From Alnus glutinosa (taxonomy: Eukaryota; Streptophyta; Magnoliopsida; Fagales; Betulaceae), in assembly GCF_958979055.1 (NCBI RefSeq), contig NC_084893.1, positions 25,747,487 to 25,811,486 on the forward strand: DNA of 64,000 bases, read 5' to 3'. This document shows, in pieces, positions 9,436 to 20,598 of this stretch; position 1 is the stretch's first letter; each line of letters opens with the position of its first letter. Below the pieces are notes generated by a model. The model searched no databases. It had not been told where the DNA came from and was given only the letters and a program-made list of their open reading frames with translations. Both the position numbers and the translations under genes were made by a program.

Positions 9436-12400
9436 TTAATCGCCACTAATGGACATAATGTCCTCCTTTGATATTTGCATTTGCCCCCTATCTTTTCTGC
9501 TGTTTGCTTGTGTCCGGTCCGGTTGGCCTCGCTGAAAAGAATACCAAATATGCCTTAGTTTCAACTAAGTTATAACATAATATCAACATGATTGTTCACA
9601 TACACGCTCTCTTTTTTATTTCTCACTCCCTGCATGTGATGCTCACCTTCTTCAAGACAAATGCCAAATATAAATGAGCTACTTCCCATTCATCCTCTGA
9701 GAGTGTACCTGCATATCACAAATATAAATAAGCTACTTCACTACTAGGGCAGGTCCAAAGCAGTGTGATGACAGAAATATATGGTAACTGAATGAATGAA
9801 ATGAAAAATACTTGGCAAATAAGAAGAACAATTGGGGAGGGGGAGGGGGAGGGGGGAAATTAAGTTAAACATAAGAATGAACCAAAGAACAAAAAGGCAA
9901 GGTCAAACAATCCTCAACTAAAATAACAATAGGTCTCTCAAATTAAAAAAAAAAAAAGAAAAAAAAGAAAAAAGAAACTTACTCTGATCTTGGTTACCAT
10001 CACCCAAGGCACCAAGCCTCCGCATGAGCTCTATGTATTCTGGTTTTTTCAAATACTCATGCACAAATTCATGTGAGTTCTTCGCAAAAACTAGCTCCAA
10101 ATCATACTGAAAAATATGAAAACAAATTAAGTTGTATGGACAGAAATAAGTTTAGTACACAGTGCCTAAAATGTCAACTACATATTTAACCGCAAGAAAA
10201 GTTGTAAAAGAAGCAAAAACATTTTGATTAAGGCTTCCATGAAAGTAAGAACGGAGTTTGGCAGGCGTATTATAAAAGTTAGTAACCAGAAAACGAAGTT
10301 ATACCTCTTCTGCTAATGACTTGAAGACATGAAAGGGGACGATCCATTCAGGGCAATCAACAGCATCCTGCAACAAAGGGTTTTAATTTAAATAAGGCTG
10401 TATGTTATCAATTCTATAAACTATGCAATCTGAGCTAGCTCACTCAAAATAATTACAATTGGTAATCAAATGAAAATAGTCCTTAGATACTGCAAAAATT
10501 TAATCAATCATGAATGAGATATTATTGTAGTTGACCAAAATAACAAACTGGCAGCTATAGAAGACACACGTGCTGAGATGCAAATCCTTTCACACTAATG
10601 CACTAAACTTGCATAGTAGCACATTACCTTGACATGGAGACCTATTATTCAATGTAGAGAAACTACAGCCACTATTGACAATAGACATGATAAAGCAATT
10701 GGATAATTAAAGGTACCTCTAGGTGAAACTTGTACTTGATGCCAAAAGGGTTGGAAGATTTGAATTTCTGCACCATATAATGAAGTTTTTGTCAAGTCAG
10801 AACTTAGAAGTAATCTCTAGTAGTTAAATAAAGATGTCATCTTCAAGGATCATTCGAGAAAAACAACCAAAAATAAAAACAAACACCATGTAGTTGCAAG
10901 AAGTGAAAGTTCTACCTTTTCAGAAAATTCTTCATCAAAACGTATCCAGTAGACACTATTACCAAAGGCCAATCCTTCAGCTGCATATGCACAGTGAAAA
11001 TAACATCTCCAATCAAGAATGAGAAAATCAACTGCCATACTGAGGAATCTTAATAATGCTTATATAAGCCAGGAAAAGTTTTCAAGCTTCATATCACTAT
11101 GTCATCTGCTCTAGTTTAGAACTGGTTAATGATGATTTAACTAGAATTAAAACTAATTCAACAGAACTTTTTTGTGATTTAAACATCTACTGTTCTCCAA
11201 ATCACAACAGGTCTCTTCATCGGTGCCCCATTGCATTTTGCCCTTCTCCTTACCTCTGTAGCCACCATTAACTTTGTCCAGCTTGACGGTTTATTTAGTT
11301 GTAAACAAAAAAAAACTGTAGTTCTCATAGAAAGTGAAGTGAAAAGAAACCTTTTTCCCTCCAGTATTTGATTTGTATGGAAAGTTATGGGTAAAACAGT
11401 CTCAAATTTCTCATAATGCCCTAATCCAGTTTAAATTCAAGATGAAATTTGTGAGGAAAAACTTCTTGTGTGAAAATAATTAGTTTACTGGTGCCACAAC
11501 TTTTCTTGATAATAAAATGCACAAAAGTGAGAAAAAAAAACTTCTGTAATTTCCTTATAATAAAATGGGGAAACTTTACTTACCCCCTTGATGATTGAGC
11601 ATTTTTGCGATCACAGCTCCAAAGTTTAAAAATTTGCGATGTCAGGTAGTCAAGTTTAAAAACTTTGCAATGTCACCCCCCGCTAAGTTTTAACAGAAAT
11701 TCCTAACACGTAGAAATTATCAAAATACCCGTTCTTTTTTTAAAAAAAATTAATTAACATATGCAACAATGAACCATAAGCAATCATCACCGGGAACTGG
11801 CACTTCTCATCAGACGGATCCTCATCAGTCAGCATACCCAAACCAGAAAAATCAGAGTCCCAACTCTGCTGGTTATGGACTTGATAATACATGTTAAAAG
11901 CATAAGAAGCATTCCCTCGGACGCTCATATGATTACAAGAAGATCCATAACCCAAAGGAGTGCAATCTGATAGGCTATAGGCATAGTCAATATTTTCTGG
12001 CAGGTGCCTTTCAAAGCTCCCAGGAGCAATGCTTTTAGCATTCTCATCGATGAGACTGCACAGATATATGTCAATCGTACCTTTCCTAAGTGGTGTTCCA
12101 TTTCCGCTCAAACCATGTTGGAAAATAAACGAATCCCAATGACATATCGTTCTGTGACCCATGGCCAAGCCATGGGTAAAGTTTTTTCTTTTTTTAAAAA
12201 AAATTAATTAATAATTTAACTGAGGTAATTTTGTAATTTTAAAAAATTTACATAAGGGACATTTTACCCCTTTACTGTCTGATTTAACCCCAAACCTAAC
12301 GGGAGGAGTGACATTACAAATTTTTAAACTTTGGAGGTGTGATTGGAGAAACTCTGAAACATTAGGGAGGGCAAGAGAAATTTACCCTAATAAAATAAAT

Positions 12401-15400
12401 AGATCATAATTGCAAAAAACTTAAGACCTTAAGGGTGGGGTAAAGGTATAAACCAGTGGTCATTGCACTGCTAATTGGTATAAAGGAAGCAACAAAACCG
12501 AGTCTTCTAAAGATCAGGAGGGAAACAAACACTACGAGATGTTTAACACAGAGTTAAGCTAATCAAGACTTCGCTCATTTTTTCTACATCTAGGCCTTGT
12601 GGATACCTTGGATGGGGCTTTGCTCATTTTTTCTAGATATAGACGTTGTTGCTACCTAGAATGGTTCTCCTTGACTGTTTACTGCTAAAAATCCAAAGTT
12701 TGAACAAGTATCACCACATAGGTGCTTATGCACTCCTTTTACTCTCCATACTCACTCTATAAAATTATTAGTTCCCATACTGAACTCAAAAAAGAAGAAA
12801 ATTAAGGGAAGAAAGAAAGGACAAAACAATGCAAGGAAAGGAGGACATTGTTAGAATCAAGATTTCAATTTCTTCACATTCCTGTTGAAAAAAGAAAAGA
12901 TACACATGATGAGGTTCAAGATAATACCATTTCTAAGTTTTTTAATAATCACATTGGCATCTGGCATTGTTCCAATCAAGGTGCCTCCTGGGCGAAGTAA
13001 AGCTGATATGTTTGCCAAGGCTCGCCGTGCACGTGCCTCAGTAGACCAGGAGTAATGCAAGGCAAACTGCAAAAATTAGTGTATTCTGAAGGTTCAGAAT
13101 CTGCAAAGCTAAGCCTTGAATAAAGCTAGAATAAATCCATATACAAGATTTTATAATATACTGGAAAAGCAGCATAAACAATACTATCAGCAGAGAAAAA
13201 AATGCTGTGAATTGGGACTCTCTCTCTTGGTCAAGAATTGATAGGTTTTTTGTTTCTTCAGAATGGGGAGCTAAGGTTTCCCCATTTATTTCGAAAAAGG
13301 ATGCATAGATTGTCCTCAGATTACTTTCCCATTCTTCTGGATTGTGATGGTTTCCAAGGAAGTAAAAAAAGTCATTTAAGTTTGAGAAAATGTGGCTTAA
13401 GGCGGAAGGCTTTGTCGACATTGGACAGGGTAAGGCGGTGGTGGTCTTCTTACCAGTGTCAAGGCTCTCCTAGCTTCATTTTGGCTAGAAACTTAAGACA
13501 TTGAAAAATTATTTAACAACCTAGAATGAGCAAGTGTTTAGCAGCGTGGAGTCCCATAAAAAAATTCTTATGGAGGAGTTGTGTGTTCTCGATGGGTTGG
13601 AGGAAGTGAGAGCTTTAATTGTGGAAGAGAAGTTGAGGAAATCCTTGGTTATCAGTGAATTGGAAAAAGTCACCTTAATGGAGGAGATTAGTTGGAGGCA
13701 AAAGTCTATGGCTCTTTGGCTCAAAGAGGGTGATAAATGCACAAAGTTCTTCCATCGAGTAGCCAACTCGAATAGGAGAAACAACTCCATTGAAGCTTCG
13801 TCTACAAATGGATCAATCTCTTCTGAGCAATCTACTATCAGTGAATACATAGTGCAATATTATGATAGTTTGTTTTCAAACGAGTTCAATTGGTGGCCTA
13901 ACCTGGATGGCCTTGCTTTTGACTTCATAGATGCGGTGGAAGCCTCTAGGCTAGAGAGCTCGTTTAAGGAGTGTGAGGTTCTTGAGGTGGTGAAAGGTAT
14001 GAATAGTGACAAGGCGCCTGGGCTTGATGGTTTTTCTATGGCTTTTTTTCAAGCTTCCCTGGATGTATTCAACGCAAACATTATGGGGGTGTTTCGTGAG
14101 TTTCACACTTGTAGTAAGTTTGAAAAAAGCCTCCATGCCACCCTCATTGCTCTCGTTCCGAAGAAATACGAGGCTATTGATCTTGAGGACTTTCGGCCTA
14201 CTAGTCTTGTGAGTGGATTTTATAAAATTATTGCCATAGTCCTTGCCAATAAATTGAGAATGGTTGTGGAGAAGATTATTTCGAAGCCTTAGAATGCGTT
14301 TGTCCAAGGTAGCCAAATCCTTGACCCCATTCTCATTGCTAACGAATGCCTGAATAGTAGAATCATATCTAGTTGGTGATTTGCAAATTGGATATTGAGA
14401 AGGCTTATGATCATGTGAATGGGTATTTCTTACTTTACTTGTTGAGGAGGTGTGGTTTTAGGGAGAAATGGTGCTCTTAGATAGCACATTGTATATCTTT
14501 GGTGTGCTTTTCCGTTTTGGTGAATAGCAATCCGTCTGGTTTCTTCAGTAGCTCTCGCAAATTGAGACAGGGAGATCCTTTGTTGCCTTTTCTCTTTGTT
14601 ATTGTAATGGAGGCCTTAAGTAGAATCCTTTCTACAGCTGTTAATGGGGGCTTTCTCTCAGGCCTTTCTGTGGGGTGCATTTGGGTGTGGTTAACAATTC
14701 ACATATGTTGTTTGCGGATAATTCTTTGATTTCCTGTGGGGCTAAGCCTGACCACCTTCGCTACCTACATGCTTTATTTTTATGCTTTGAAACTGCCTCT
14801 GACTTGAAGATTAACCTCGCCAAGTAAAAAATGCTCCATGTGGGTAATGTTGAGAATGTGGATGGGTTGGTTGGCATTTTCGGTTGCGGGGTTTCTTCCT
14901 TACCTTTGAAATATCTTGGTCTTAAGTTGGAGGCCTCCTTTAAGGCCTAGTCTATTTGGGACGCTGTTATTGAAAAGATAGAACATCGATTGGCTAGTTG
15001 AAAAATGATGTATTTGTTTAAGGGTGGTAGGGTTACCCTTATAAAGAGCACACTTTCCAATTTGCCTACTTATCTCTTGTCCCTCCCCCTACGGGTGTTG
15101 CAAACCGCATAGAGAAGTTTCATTGTGATTTCTTATGGGGTGGGCTGAAAGATTTTGAACTTCAATGATTTTCATTGATGTATAGAATGGTATAAATAGA
15201 GGACTAGATTACATGTAATCCTATCTAAAGTTTGAATTACAAAAACAGAATTCTAATCTATCTAAATTCAAATTCAAAAATATAGAATCCTATCTCTAGA
15301 TGTTATCCATTAGTTAGAGATCGTTTGAATGAGTCTTCAACTGAATCTGGACGTGATGATAAATCTGGACATGATGACTCTGCACGTGTATTAGATGAGG

Positions 15401-18400
15401 TGGCAGAGATATTGTTTACATGGGCTAGATGAAAAGTTAAAATTTCACTTGGTAAGCAGGTCCAAGGTTTGCTCTTCGATCTCTGAGGGTTGGGTATTCG
15501 GAACGTGTTGAACTTCAATCGTGCACTTTTGGGATAATGACTTCGGTGCTATATGCATGAGAGAGAGGCGTGGTGGAGGACTCTAAATTTTGCAGTTTGT
15601 GGGGTGGGTGGTGTTCTAATGAGCATCTTGGTTTGTATGGGGTGGGGGTTTGGAAGAAAATCAGGTGGGGGTTTGGAAGAAAATCAGGTGGGGTTGGGAA
15701 ATGTTTTCAAGTCATACTAAGTTTGAGGTGGGAGATGGCATCAAGGTTAGATTTTGTGATGATCTGTGGTGTGGGTACAAGGTCCTAAAGGAAGCTTTTC
15801 CAAATTTATATGTTATTGCCTATGCAAAGGATGCTTTAGTAGCAGCTCATTTGGAGTTCTTTTGGAGACTCCAATATGTGGAATCTAAGCTTTGTTAGAG
15901 CGGCTCATGATTGAGAGGTAGATGTATTTGCCTTGTTCTTCAATTTGTTGTACTCAGAGTGAGACGGGATGGTCAAAACAAGCTGTGGTGGTCCCCCTCC
16001 AGAAAAGGGTTGTTCGTTGTTAGCTCCTACAGTGTCCTTGCTTGTAATGATGACACTCCTTTCCCTTGGAAGAGTATTGGGCAGACTAAGGTTCCTTTGA
16101 GGGCGGACTATATTGCTTGGTCAACGACTCTAGGAAAGATCTTTATTATGGACAACCTTAGGAAGCGAAATGTCATTATGGTTGACAGGTGTTGGATGTG
16201 CGAGAGGAAAAGGGAGTCGGTGGACCATCTTCTCCTCCATTGTGTGGTCGCTTGCGCCTTACAAAATGCCTCTTTAGTCGTGTTCTTGGGTGATGCCTAG
16301 TAGAGAAGCTAACTTGTTTGCTTGTTAGTGGGTTGGTGGTAGCACTTGGAGTGCTACTGTGTGAAAGATGATGCCTTCTTGCCTCTTATGGTGTCTTTAG
16401 AGTGAAAGAAATGACAAAAGTTTTGAAGACCGTGAAAGGACGTTGGCAGAACTCGAGTCCTTTTTCTTTTTTAACTCTTTATACTTGGACAGCTGCATTT
16501 GTGGCTCCCTGGGTGCTTAGTTTTCATAATTTTCTTGTTCTTTTTTCTCCTCCTAGCTAGGTGTTTCTCCTGTATACTCCGTGTGTACCTGAGTAGTGCT
16601 TTTCGCTTTTAATGATATTTCGATTACTTACAATAATAAAGAAAAATGTGATTTCATGGCCTGTAGAACTATCAGAGTATGACAACTTTATACATACACT
16701 TCGGGAAAAGGACGGTGCCTAGAGATTGTGATTTTACTTTTATAGTTCTACAGACAATGAAATCACAACATAATATGAAATGTGATATCCTGAAAAACAG
16801 TCATAGTATACCACTCACCTGGCAACTGCAAATATCAAAAGGTGCATCAGCTGCAAGAACTTTGTCCAAGCGAGTCTGAGTACATAACACAGAAAACAAA
16901 TCAAAATTATTTATGCTGATGTCTTAACAAAGTACATACACTGCTACTGAAGAAGCTGGTCATAAAGCCATAAGCTAAAAGGCAAATTCAGTTTCGGTGT
17001 TCCTCATTTACTGAGTACACCAACTATTTAGTATTGTTCGTGTCAACATCTGCCACTTAAACACAATACTTGTCTGCTCAAGTGATACAAAGACTAAATA
17101 AGCCGGATATGAAAGGAGATACATTTTTTGAGTTGACCAGCTAGAGAAATGCAATTACCTCAAAACAGTCTCCACATAAGAGGCGGGCAGGAAATGTGAA
17201 TTTTTTACGACGCTGATGATGATCAGCATCACCATTATAACGTGTGCGACAGTCTTCTATCTGCAAATAAATGCTGAAAGCAATGATAAGATGGTTGATG
17301 ACATGATACACAACAATAAGTGGCATTAAAAAGCAGATAACAGAAATACACCATGTATTAATAAGAACTTAAGCATCAACAAATAGCTGATTCATCATCA
17401 GGAAGGAGATGACATCTATTTCTTAAGAACAGATAATGGATAACCCCCACGATGTGTTAATCAGAACTTAAGCATACATATAACCGATTCATCATCAGGA
17501 AGGAAAAATACATATATGTATAAACTTAAATATTACAAAATAGTGAGGATGGTGTTAAGATGAATAATTAGTTGTTGCATAAGACTTGCTAGTCGCTAGT
17601 GTTAAAAAAAAAAAATTGCATTTCAGAAGAACATACTGTGACCACAAATAAAATAATTTTGGCCACGACATAAAACATGAACTGTTTTTTTTTCTTGATA
17701 AGTAAGTTATTTTTTACCCCAAGGGAGGAGGAAGTGATGATTCGAACTAGTGACTTTCGCTTCATGAGGCATGGTCCTCAACCGATTGAGCTAACCCTTA
17801 GGGTCTAAAACATGCACAGTTACCAGCTATTTTACAAGTCTGTTTCCTTTGAAAGGGAGTTGATATTTGCACAAAAATATCAAGAAAGACAATTTCTGGA
17901 CAAATCAATTTTGGTCTCTCACCAAGAGATTAGCTACCATGATGAGTCATGAGGCAACCTCACTCGACCACAATTAACCATAACTCAACCTATAACTCCA
18001 AAAAAAAAAAAGTGAACAAATGAACTGTAACATGGTGATCTTAAGCACTTACTGAGCCTTCTGCTATATCAACACCAACATAATATCCAATTTTTGCCTT
18101 ATCCCATTTGATGAGATCCCCGCCCTGGTGAACATTAAGGAAACATAAGTTACTATTTAGTTTGTGTTCGACATTTTTTATTTTGGGGGGGGGGGGGGGG
18201 GGTGGTGTTGGGGGGCACAAATGCAAATGCAACAGAATAGAGAACCTATAATACCTTCCCACAGGCAAGATCAAGAGCAGCATCTCCTCGGCGAGCATGG
18301 AGCTGAATTAGTACACTTTTTATCTGTTCAATCAAAGAAAGGACTACAGCAAATCAAAACAATTCATACACAACCTGATCACAAACTTATAAAATAATTC

Positions 18401-19204
18401 ATGAGATTACAAAACAAACCCAATTGTTCAGTTTCTTTAAATGAATGATTGGGCTAGCTTCTCTTTCTTCCAAAGTCTGATTTGTCCTTGCACTATAATG
18501 GTCGGCCACTTTCCGCGCAAAAATCTTGGTGCTTTCATCCTCTAAAAAGTGTGCATCACCTAACACCACAAAGCAAAACACTTAAAAAATCAAAACAAGA
18601 ATTTCAACAAAGCTTTCATAACAGTTCAAGAGGAAGGAAAAACTCAAATCAATCTTAAAATTTTCAGTATCTGGGAGGGGGAGTAGAGAAGAAGCAAGCT
18701 TAAACAAGACAAACTTTGTCACAACTGTTGAAGTTGATGTGAGCTTTTTATATAAAAAGAAATTGTTTCGCTGAATTGGTCTCGAAACCAAAATAACATG
18801 TAATAGAAAGATCCAAATTTTAATTTCGTCCCCTTTCCTCTACTTTGTCAACCAAACAAATGATAAAGCTTTGGAACTACAACCACCCCAGGTCCCAGAA
18901 TTAACACATTAAGCAAGCAATTAACAAACGTTCCATAAAAGAACCAATCAATATCACGAAACTAAAACACAATATATTCGAACTCTCATTTCTCTGCCTT
19001 TCCACCACTTTCCCAGCAACCAAACTAAACCACAAAACCCAGATCCATAAGTTCCCATATTAACCTCAAAACCCATCAACAGCATCACAAACCACAAATC
19101 AAAATAAACGGAAAGCACAAAACTTTACCTTCAGGGTTATGCTTGAATCTGGACTGGGGTGGTCCCACAGAGGCGGATGGAGATTCTGAGTACCCTCGTT
19201 TCAT
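9436..19204 (-). CDS. mRNA cap guanine-N7 methyltransferase 1
   Basis: Thirteen exons on the minus strand, from 5': 19204-19129, 18559-18420, 18323-18255, 18124-18053, 17260-17159, 16875-16819, 13066-12928, 10980-10916, 10767-10717, 10367-10305, 10106-9983, 9708-9647, 9531-9436. All borders are GT-AG and phases close to 371 aa, the family length. The enzyme moves a methyl group from S-adenosylmethionine to N7 of the 5' guanosine cap in the nucleus. Visible signatures are the SAM loop DLACGKGGDLIKW (about residues 90-102), ARKVADHYS and [15 protein letters not shown] near the N-terminus, FALHYSW (173-179), [14 protein letters not shown], and a C-terminal GNSVYWIRF...[17 protein letters not shown] block. 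The start MKRGYSESP matches plant orthologues as I recall them. The gene is stretched by mobile elements in introns 4, 6 and 7. No exon is damaged, so it should be functional. Confidence 0.96.
9839..9856. repeat. G-rich low-complexity run in an intron
   Basis: A short (GGGGGA)n run in intron 11 of the cap methyltransferase, followed at about 9944-9975 by an A-rich run on the plus strand. Both are simple sequence. Confidence 0.6.
11567..12387 (-). mobile_element. Pack-MULE carrying a GH17/X8 gene fragment
   Basis: An 821-bp element in intron 7 of the cap methyltransferase. Its ends are imperfect terminal inverted repeats: ggggaaactttacttacccc at the left, and at the right a sequence whose complement starts gggtaaatttctcttgccct. 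The inverted homology continues inward through the gcgatcacagctccaaag / ctttggaggtgtgattgg region. It is flanked by a perfect 9-bp direct repeat, taataaaat, at 11558-11566 and 12388-12396, the signature of Mutator-like transposition. The interior is not transposase but a minus-strand fragment of a plant beta-1,3-glucanase gene, which makes it a Pack-MULE. The fragment has the same transcriptional orientation as the host gene. Confidence 0.9.
11740..12168 (-). pseudogene. Captured fragment of GH17 beta-1,3-glucanase with X8 domain
   Basis: The minus-strand frame reads the C-terminal part of a GH17 domain ([32 protein letters not shown]), then jumps directly to an X8/CBM43 module ([50 protein letters not shown]). 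The segment normally linking these parts is absent, through deletion or fusion of separately captured exons. In X8 domains several cysteines form disulfides. Two expected cysteines here read Tyr (IDYAYS) and Ser (SWDSDF), so the module is unlikely to fold. No GH17 active site is present. The parental type is a GPI-anchored glucan endo-1,3-beta-glucosidase like At5g58090. This is a non-functional capture. Confidence 0.88.
13534..14292 (+). pseudogene. LINE reverse transcriptase, N-terminal part
   Basis: An open stretch of 252 codons with the pre-RT region ([20 protein letters not shown]) and the start of the RT domain ([46 protein letters not shown]). The family usually reads RPISL where this has RPTSL. 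A stop at 14290-14292 ends the frame. Homology continues beyond it ([18 protein letters not shown]), so the stop is a disabling mutation. Confidence 0.88.
14499..14729 (+). pseudogene. LINE reverse transcriptase, central part
   Basis: RT homology continues in another frame: [20 protein letters not shown] then [19 protein letters not shown], the region just before the catalytic FADD box. The equivalent of that box is at about 14712-14724 in the track ttgtttgcggataattc, reading FADNS, so the second catalytic aspartate position is changed. Confidence 0.75.
15146..15421 (-). mobile_element. Solo LTR nested in the LINE
   Basis: 276 bp beginning TG and ending CA, flanked by a perfect 5-bp repeat tgggc (15141-15145 and 15422-15426). 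Removing it rejoins LINE coding homology: LWGGL before, and [21 protein letters not shown] after. A TATA-like ctatttatac on the minus strand, and a minus-strand end in CTTTCA shared with the copia element at 25-30 kb, suggest minus orientation. No internal region or second LTR is present, so it is a recombination product, younger than the LINE. Confidence 0.85.
15911..16300 (+). pseudogene. LINE C-terminal zf-RVT region
   Basis: The frame reads [20 protein letters not shown], then [21 protein letters not shown], then the Cys/His motif [18 protein letters not shown] typical of the zinc-binding region at the end of plant L1 reverse transcriptases. It is separated from the RT part by frameshifts and the nested LTR. 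Confidence 0.8.
16649..16768. repeat. Imperfect inverted repeat (hairpin) in intron 6
   Basis: tgtgatttcatggcctgtag plus aactat near 16649-16676 pairs with its near complement (atagttctacagacaatgaa, then atcaca) near 16739-16768. About 25 of 30 positions pair, across a loop of about 60 nt. It lies between the LINE tail and exon 6. It may be a small MITE or a structured intronic RNA. Confidence 0.55.
17680..17805 (-). mobile_element. tRNA-derived SINE in intron 4
   Basis: On the minus strand it begins gaccctaagggttagctcaatcgg, containing a good pol III A box (tagctcaatcgg). It has a B-box-like agttcgaatca about 40 nt later and ends acttacttatcaagaaaaaaaaa. It is flanked by the direct repeat taaaacatg (17671-17679 and 17806-17814), which marks retroposition. 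It lies between exons 4 and 5 of the cap methyltransferase. Tail and boxes fit plant SINEs generally; the family name is not assigned. Confidence 0.85.
18184..18202. repeat. G homopolymer run
   Basis: A run of about 18 G in intron 3 of the cap methyltransferase, followed by GGTGGTGTTGGGGGG. It is prone to length polymorphism and sequencing error. Confidence 0.7.
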
Positions 19205-19425
19205 GGCCAAACGATCTAACACGACAAGGCTGTTTCTATTGCTGGTTGAGAACAAGTCGTGGGTTTTTTTGTGTTGGATGAGGATGGAATGTGGGTTCGC
19301 TCCAATAACTGACTGGCTTAAGTTTTCCGAGAACAAAGAAATTGTTTTCCTTTTGTGTTCGGTTTGATCAGAGGGACAAAAGGTTCTTCCTTTTGTGCTT
19401 TGGTTTTAGGTGGATATGGTCGGAG

Positions 19426-19433
19426 GTATATAG
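19426..19433 (-). promoter_or_regulatory. Candidate TATA box of cap methyltransferase
   Basis: The minus strand reads actatatacc about 225 bp upstream of the ATG at 19204. The distance implies a leader of roughly 190 nt. No other strong core element was seen, so the call is tentative. Confidence 0.3.
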
Positions 19434-19685
19434 TTTGCAGGCTGGATCAAACACCGCCTGATGGGGCGGATTCATACACCACTTTTGCCGTGGGCAGGGA
19501 ATTTATATACTTCGTAAACAGGAGTTTAGCTTAAATTGAAAACTATTCATACATATCTGTTCATGTTACAGCCTTATAGAGGTTAGTTTTAATTCCATTC
19601 ATTTAATTAAATAATTAAATTGACATTTGCGTAAATAGCTTCTTCTTTTTTTCTTTTGTTTTTTTAATAGGTCTATTTGCAACTT

Positions 19686-20598
19686 GAGAAATGCTACAAC
19701 TACTTAAACTTTTACAAAGAGAGCTTTATAAACTAACATGGAGTCCCATATGAAATAAACACTAAAATAATTCAAAACAAACTCCAATAGATAGAGACAA
19801 AAATGTCATTCACCATCTTTGGTTGAACACCAATGAAAGAGAAAAATTCAGTCTTACTCTTCACCATCTTAAGCAGATTCACTGGCAAAGCACTGGGAAC
19901 CCACGTACGCCGGAAACCCATGCACACCGACCAATCACCTCGTCGCGATGTGGTACCCCGACCCCGACCTCGACCTCGAGCTTTGTTGGTGAATTTGTCG
20001 AACAGGAAAGCCTGCCAGAAACTCACGCACACCGGTGCAACCCAGGTGGAAGCCCTACCGACCTGGCTCCCTTCTGCACTCTCTCTCTAGTAGATCTCTT
20101 TGGCCGTCCATCTCTCTCTCTCGTTGGCCATCACTTTCTCCCCTCTTGTCAGCCGTCCAATTAGTCCGGCACTATCTCTCCAGTAGACCTCGTGGAGCTT
20201 GGCAATCCACCGGATGTGGGGCTTCGGATTCGAGGTGAGGAATAAGCAAGTGTCGCCGGGTAGGTTCGTCTCGTCCAGGGCTCCCTGGAACTCGTTGTGC
20301 CAGACGTCGAGCGAGAGCGAGTGAATGGCCGGGTACATTCCCGAAGACCATTTACGGCCGACGACTGAAGCTTGAGAGAGATGGACAGCTGGTGAGAGGG
20401 GAGAGAGAGAGAGAGAGAGCGCTAGAGATGAAGATAGAGACAAAGGGGGCCGTAGATGTTTCTTGGGGCTAGTGAAGGGCATTTTCGTCTCTATCTACTA
20501 GAGTTTGTTTTGAATTATTTTAGCATTTATTCCATACGGACTCCACTTCAGTTTGTAAGTCTCACTTTGTAAAAGTTTAAATAAATATATCATTTCTC
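19686..20598. mobile_element. MULE-type element with about 130-bp TIRs (copy A)
   Basis: The left end, gagaaatgctacaactactt onward, and the complement of the right end, gagaaatgatatatttattt onward, are inverted repeats for about 130 bp. Both arms share aaacttttacaaag, tggagtcc, aaaataattcaaaacaaact and tagatagagac. Flanks are ttgcaactt (19677-19685) and ctgcaactt (20599-20607), a 9-bp duplication with one mismatch. The interior (about 19815-20480) is GC-richer and looks like captured genic sequence rather than transposase, though I cannot name its source. The minus strand has an open frame with MYPAIHSLSLDVWHNEFQ and LPGDTCLFLTSNPKPHIRW. Confidence 0.78.
20092..20361 (-). pseudogene. Captured unidentified coding fragment, copy A
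   Basis: A minus-strand frame inside the TIR element reads VVGRKWSSGMYPAIHSLSLD, VWHNEFQGALDETNLPGD and TCLFLTSNPKPHIRWIAKLH. It is GC-rich compared with its flanks and nearly identical to the fragment in copy B, where the frame is disrupted. It looks like real protein sequence but I do not recognise the family. Confidence 0.45.

Larger units (their letters stand above)
13197..16644 (+). mobile_element. 5'-truncated L1-type LINE in intron 6
   Basis: A plus-strand non-LTR retrotransposon lying antisense in intron 6 (13067-16818) of the cap methyltransferase. In order it shows the C-terminal end of the endonuclease (WSRIDRFF near 13220; [14 protein letters not shown] at 13317-13358), reverse transcriptase from about 13600 to 14900, and a C-terminal zf-RVT region at 15960-16290. 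It ends near 16644 in an A-rich tail (aataataaagaaaaa). ORF1 and most of the endonuclease are missing. The frame is broken by several stops and shifts, and a solo LTR sits inside it, so it is long dead. An A-rich direct repeat near both ends (agaaaaaaatg / agaaaaatg) may be the target duplication, but this is uncertain. Confidence 0.88.

Noticed and set aside
17683..17812. tRNA gene
   Set aside because: A and B boxes are present, but there is no cloverleaf-sized mature tRNA; A tail and target duplication show a SINE.
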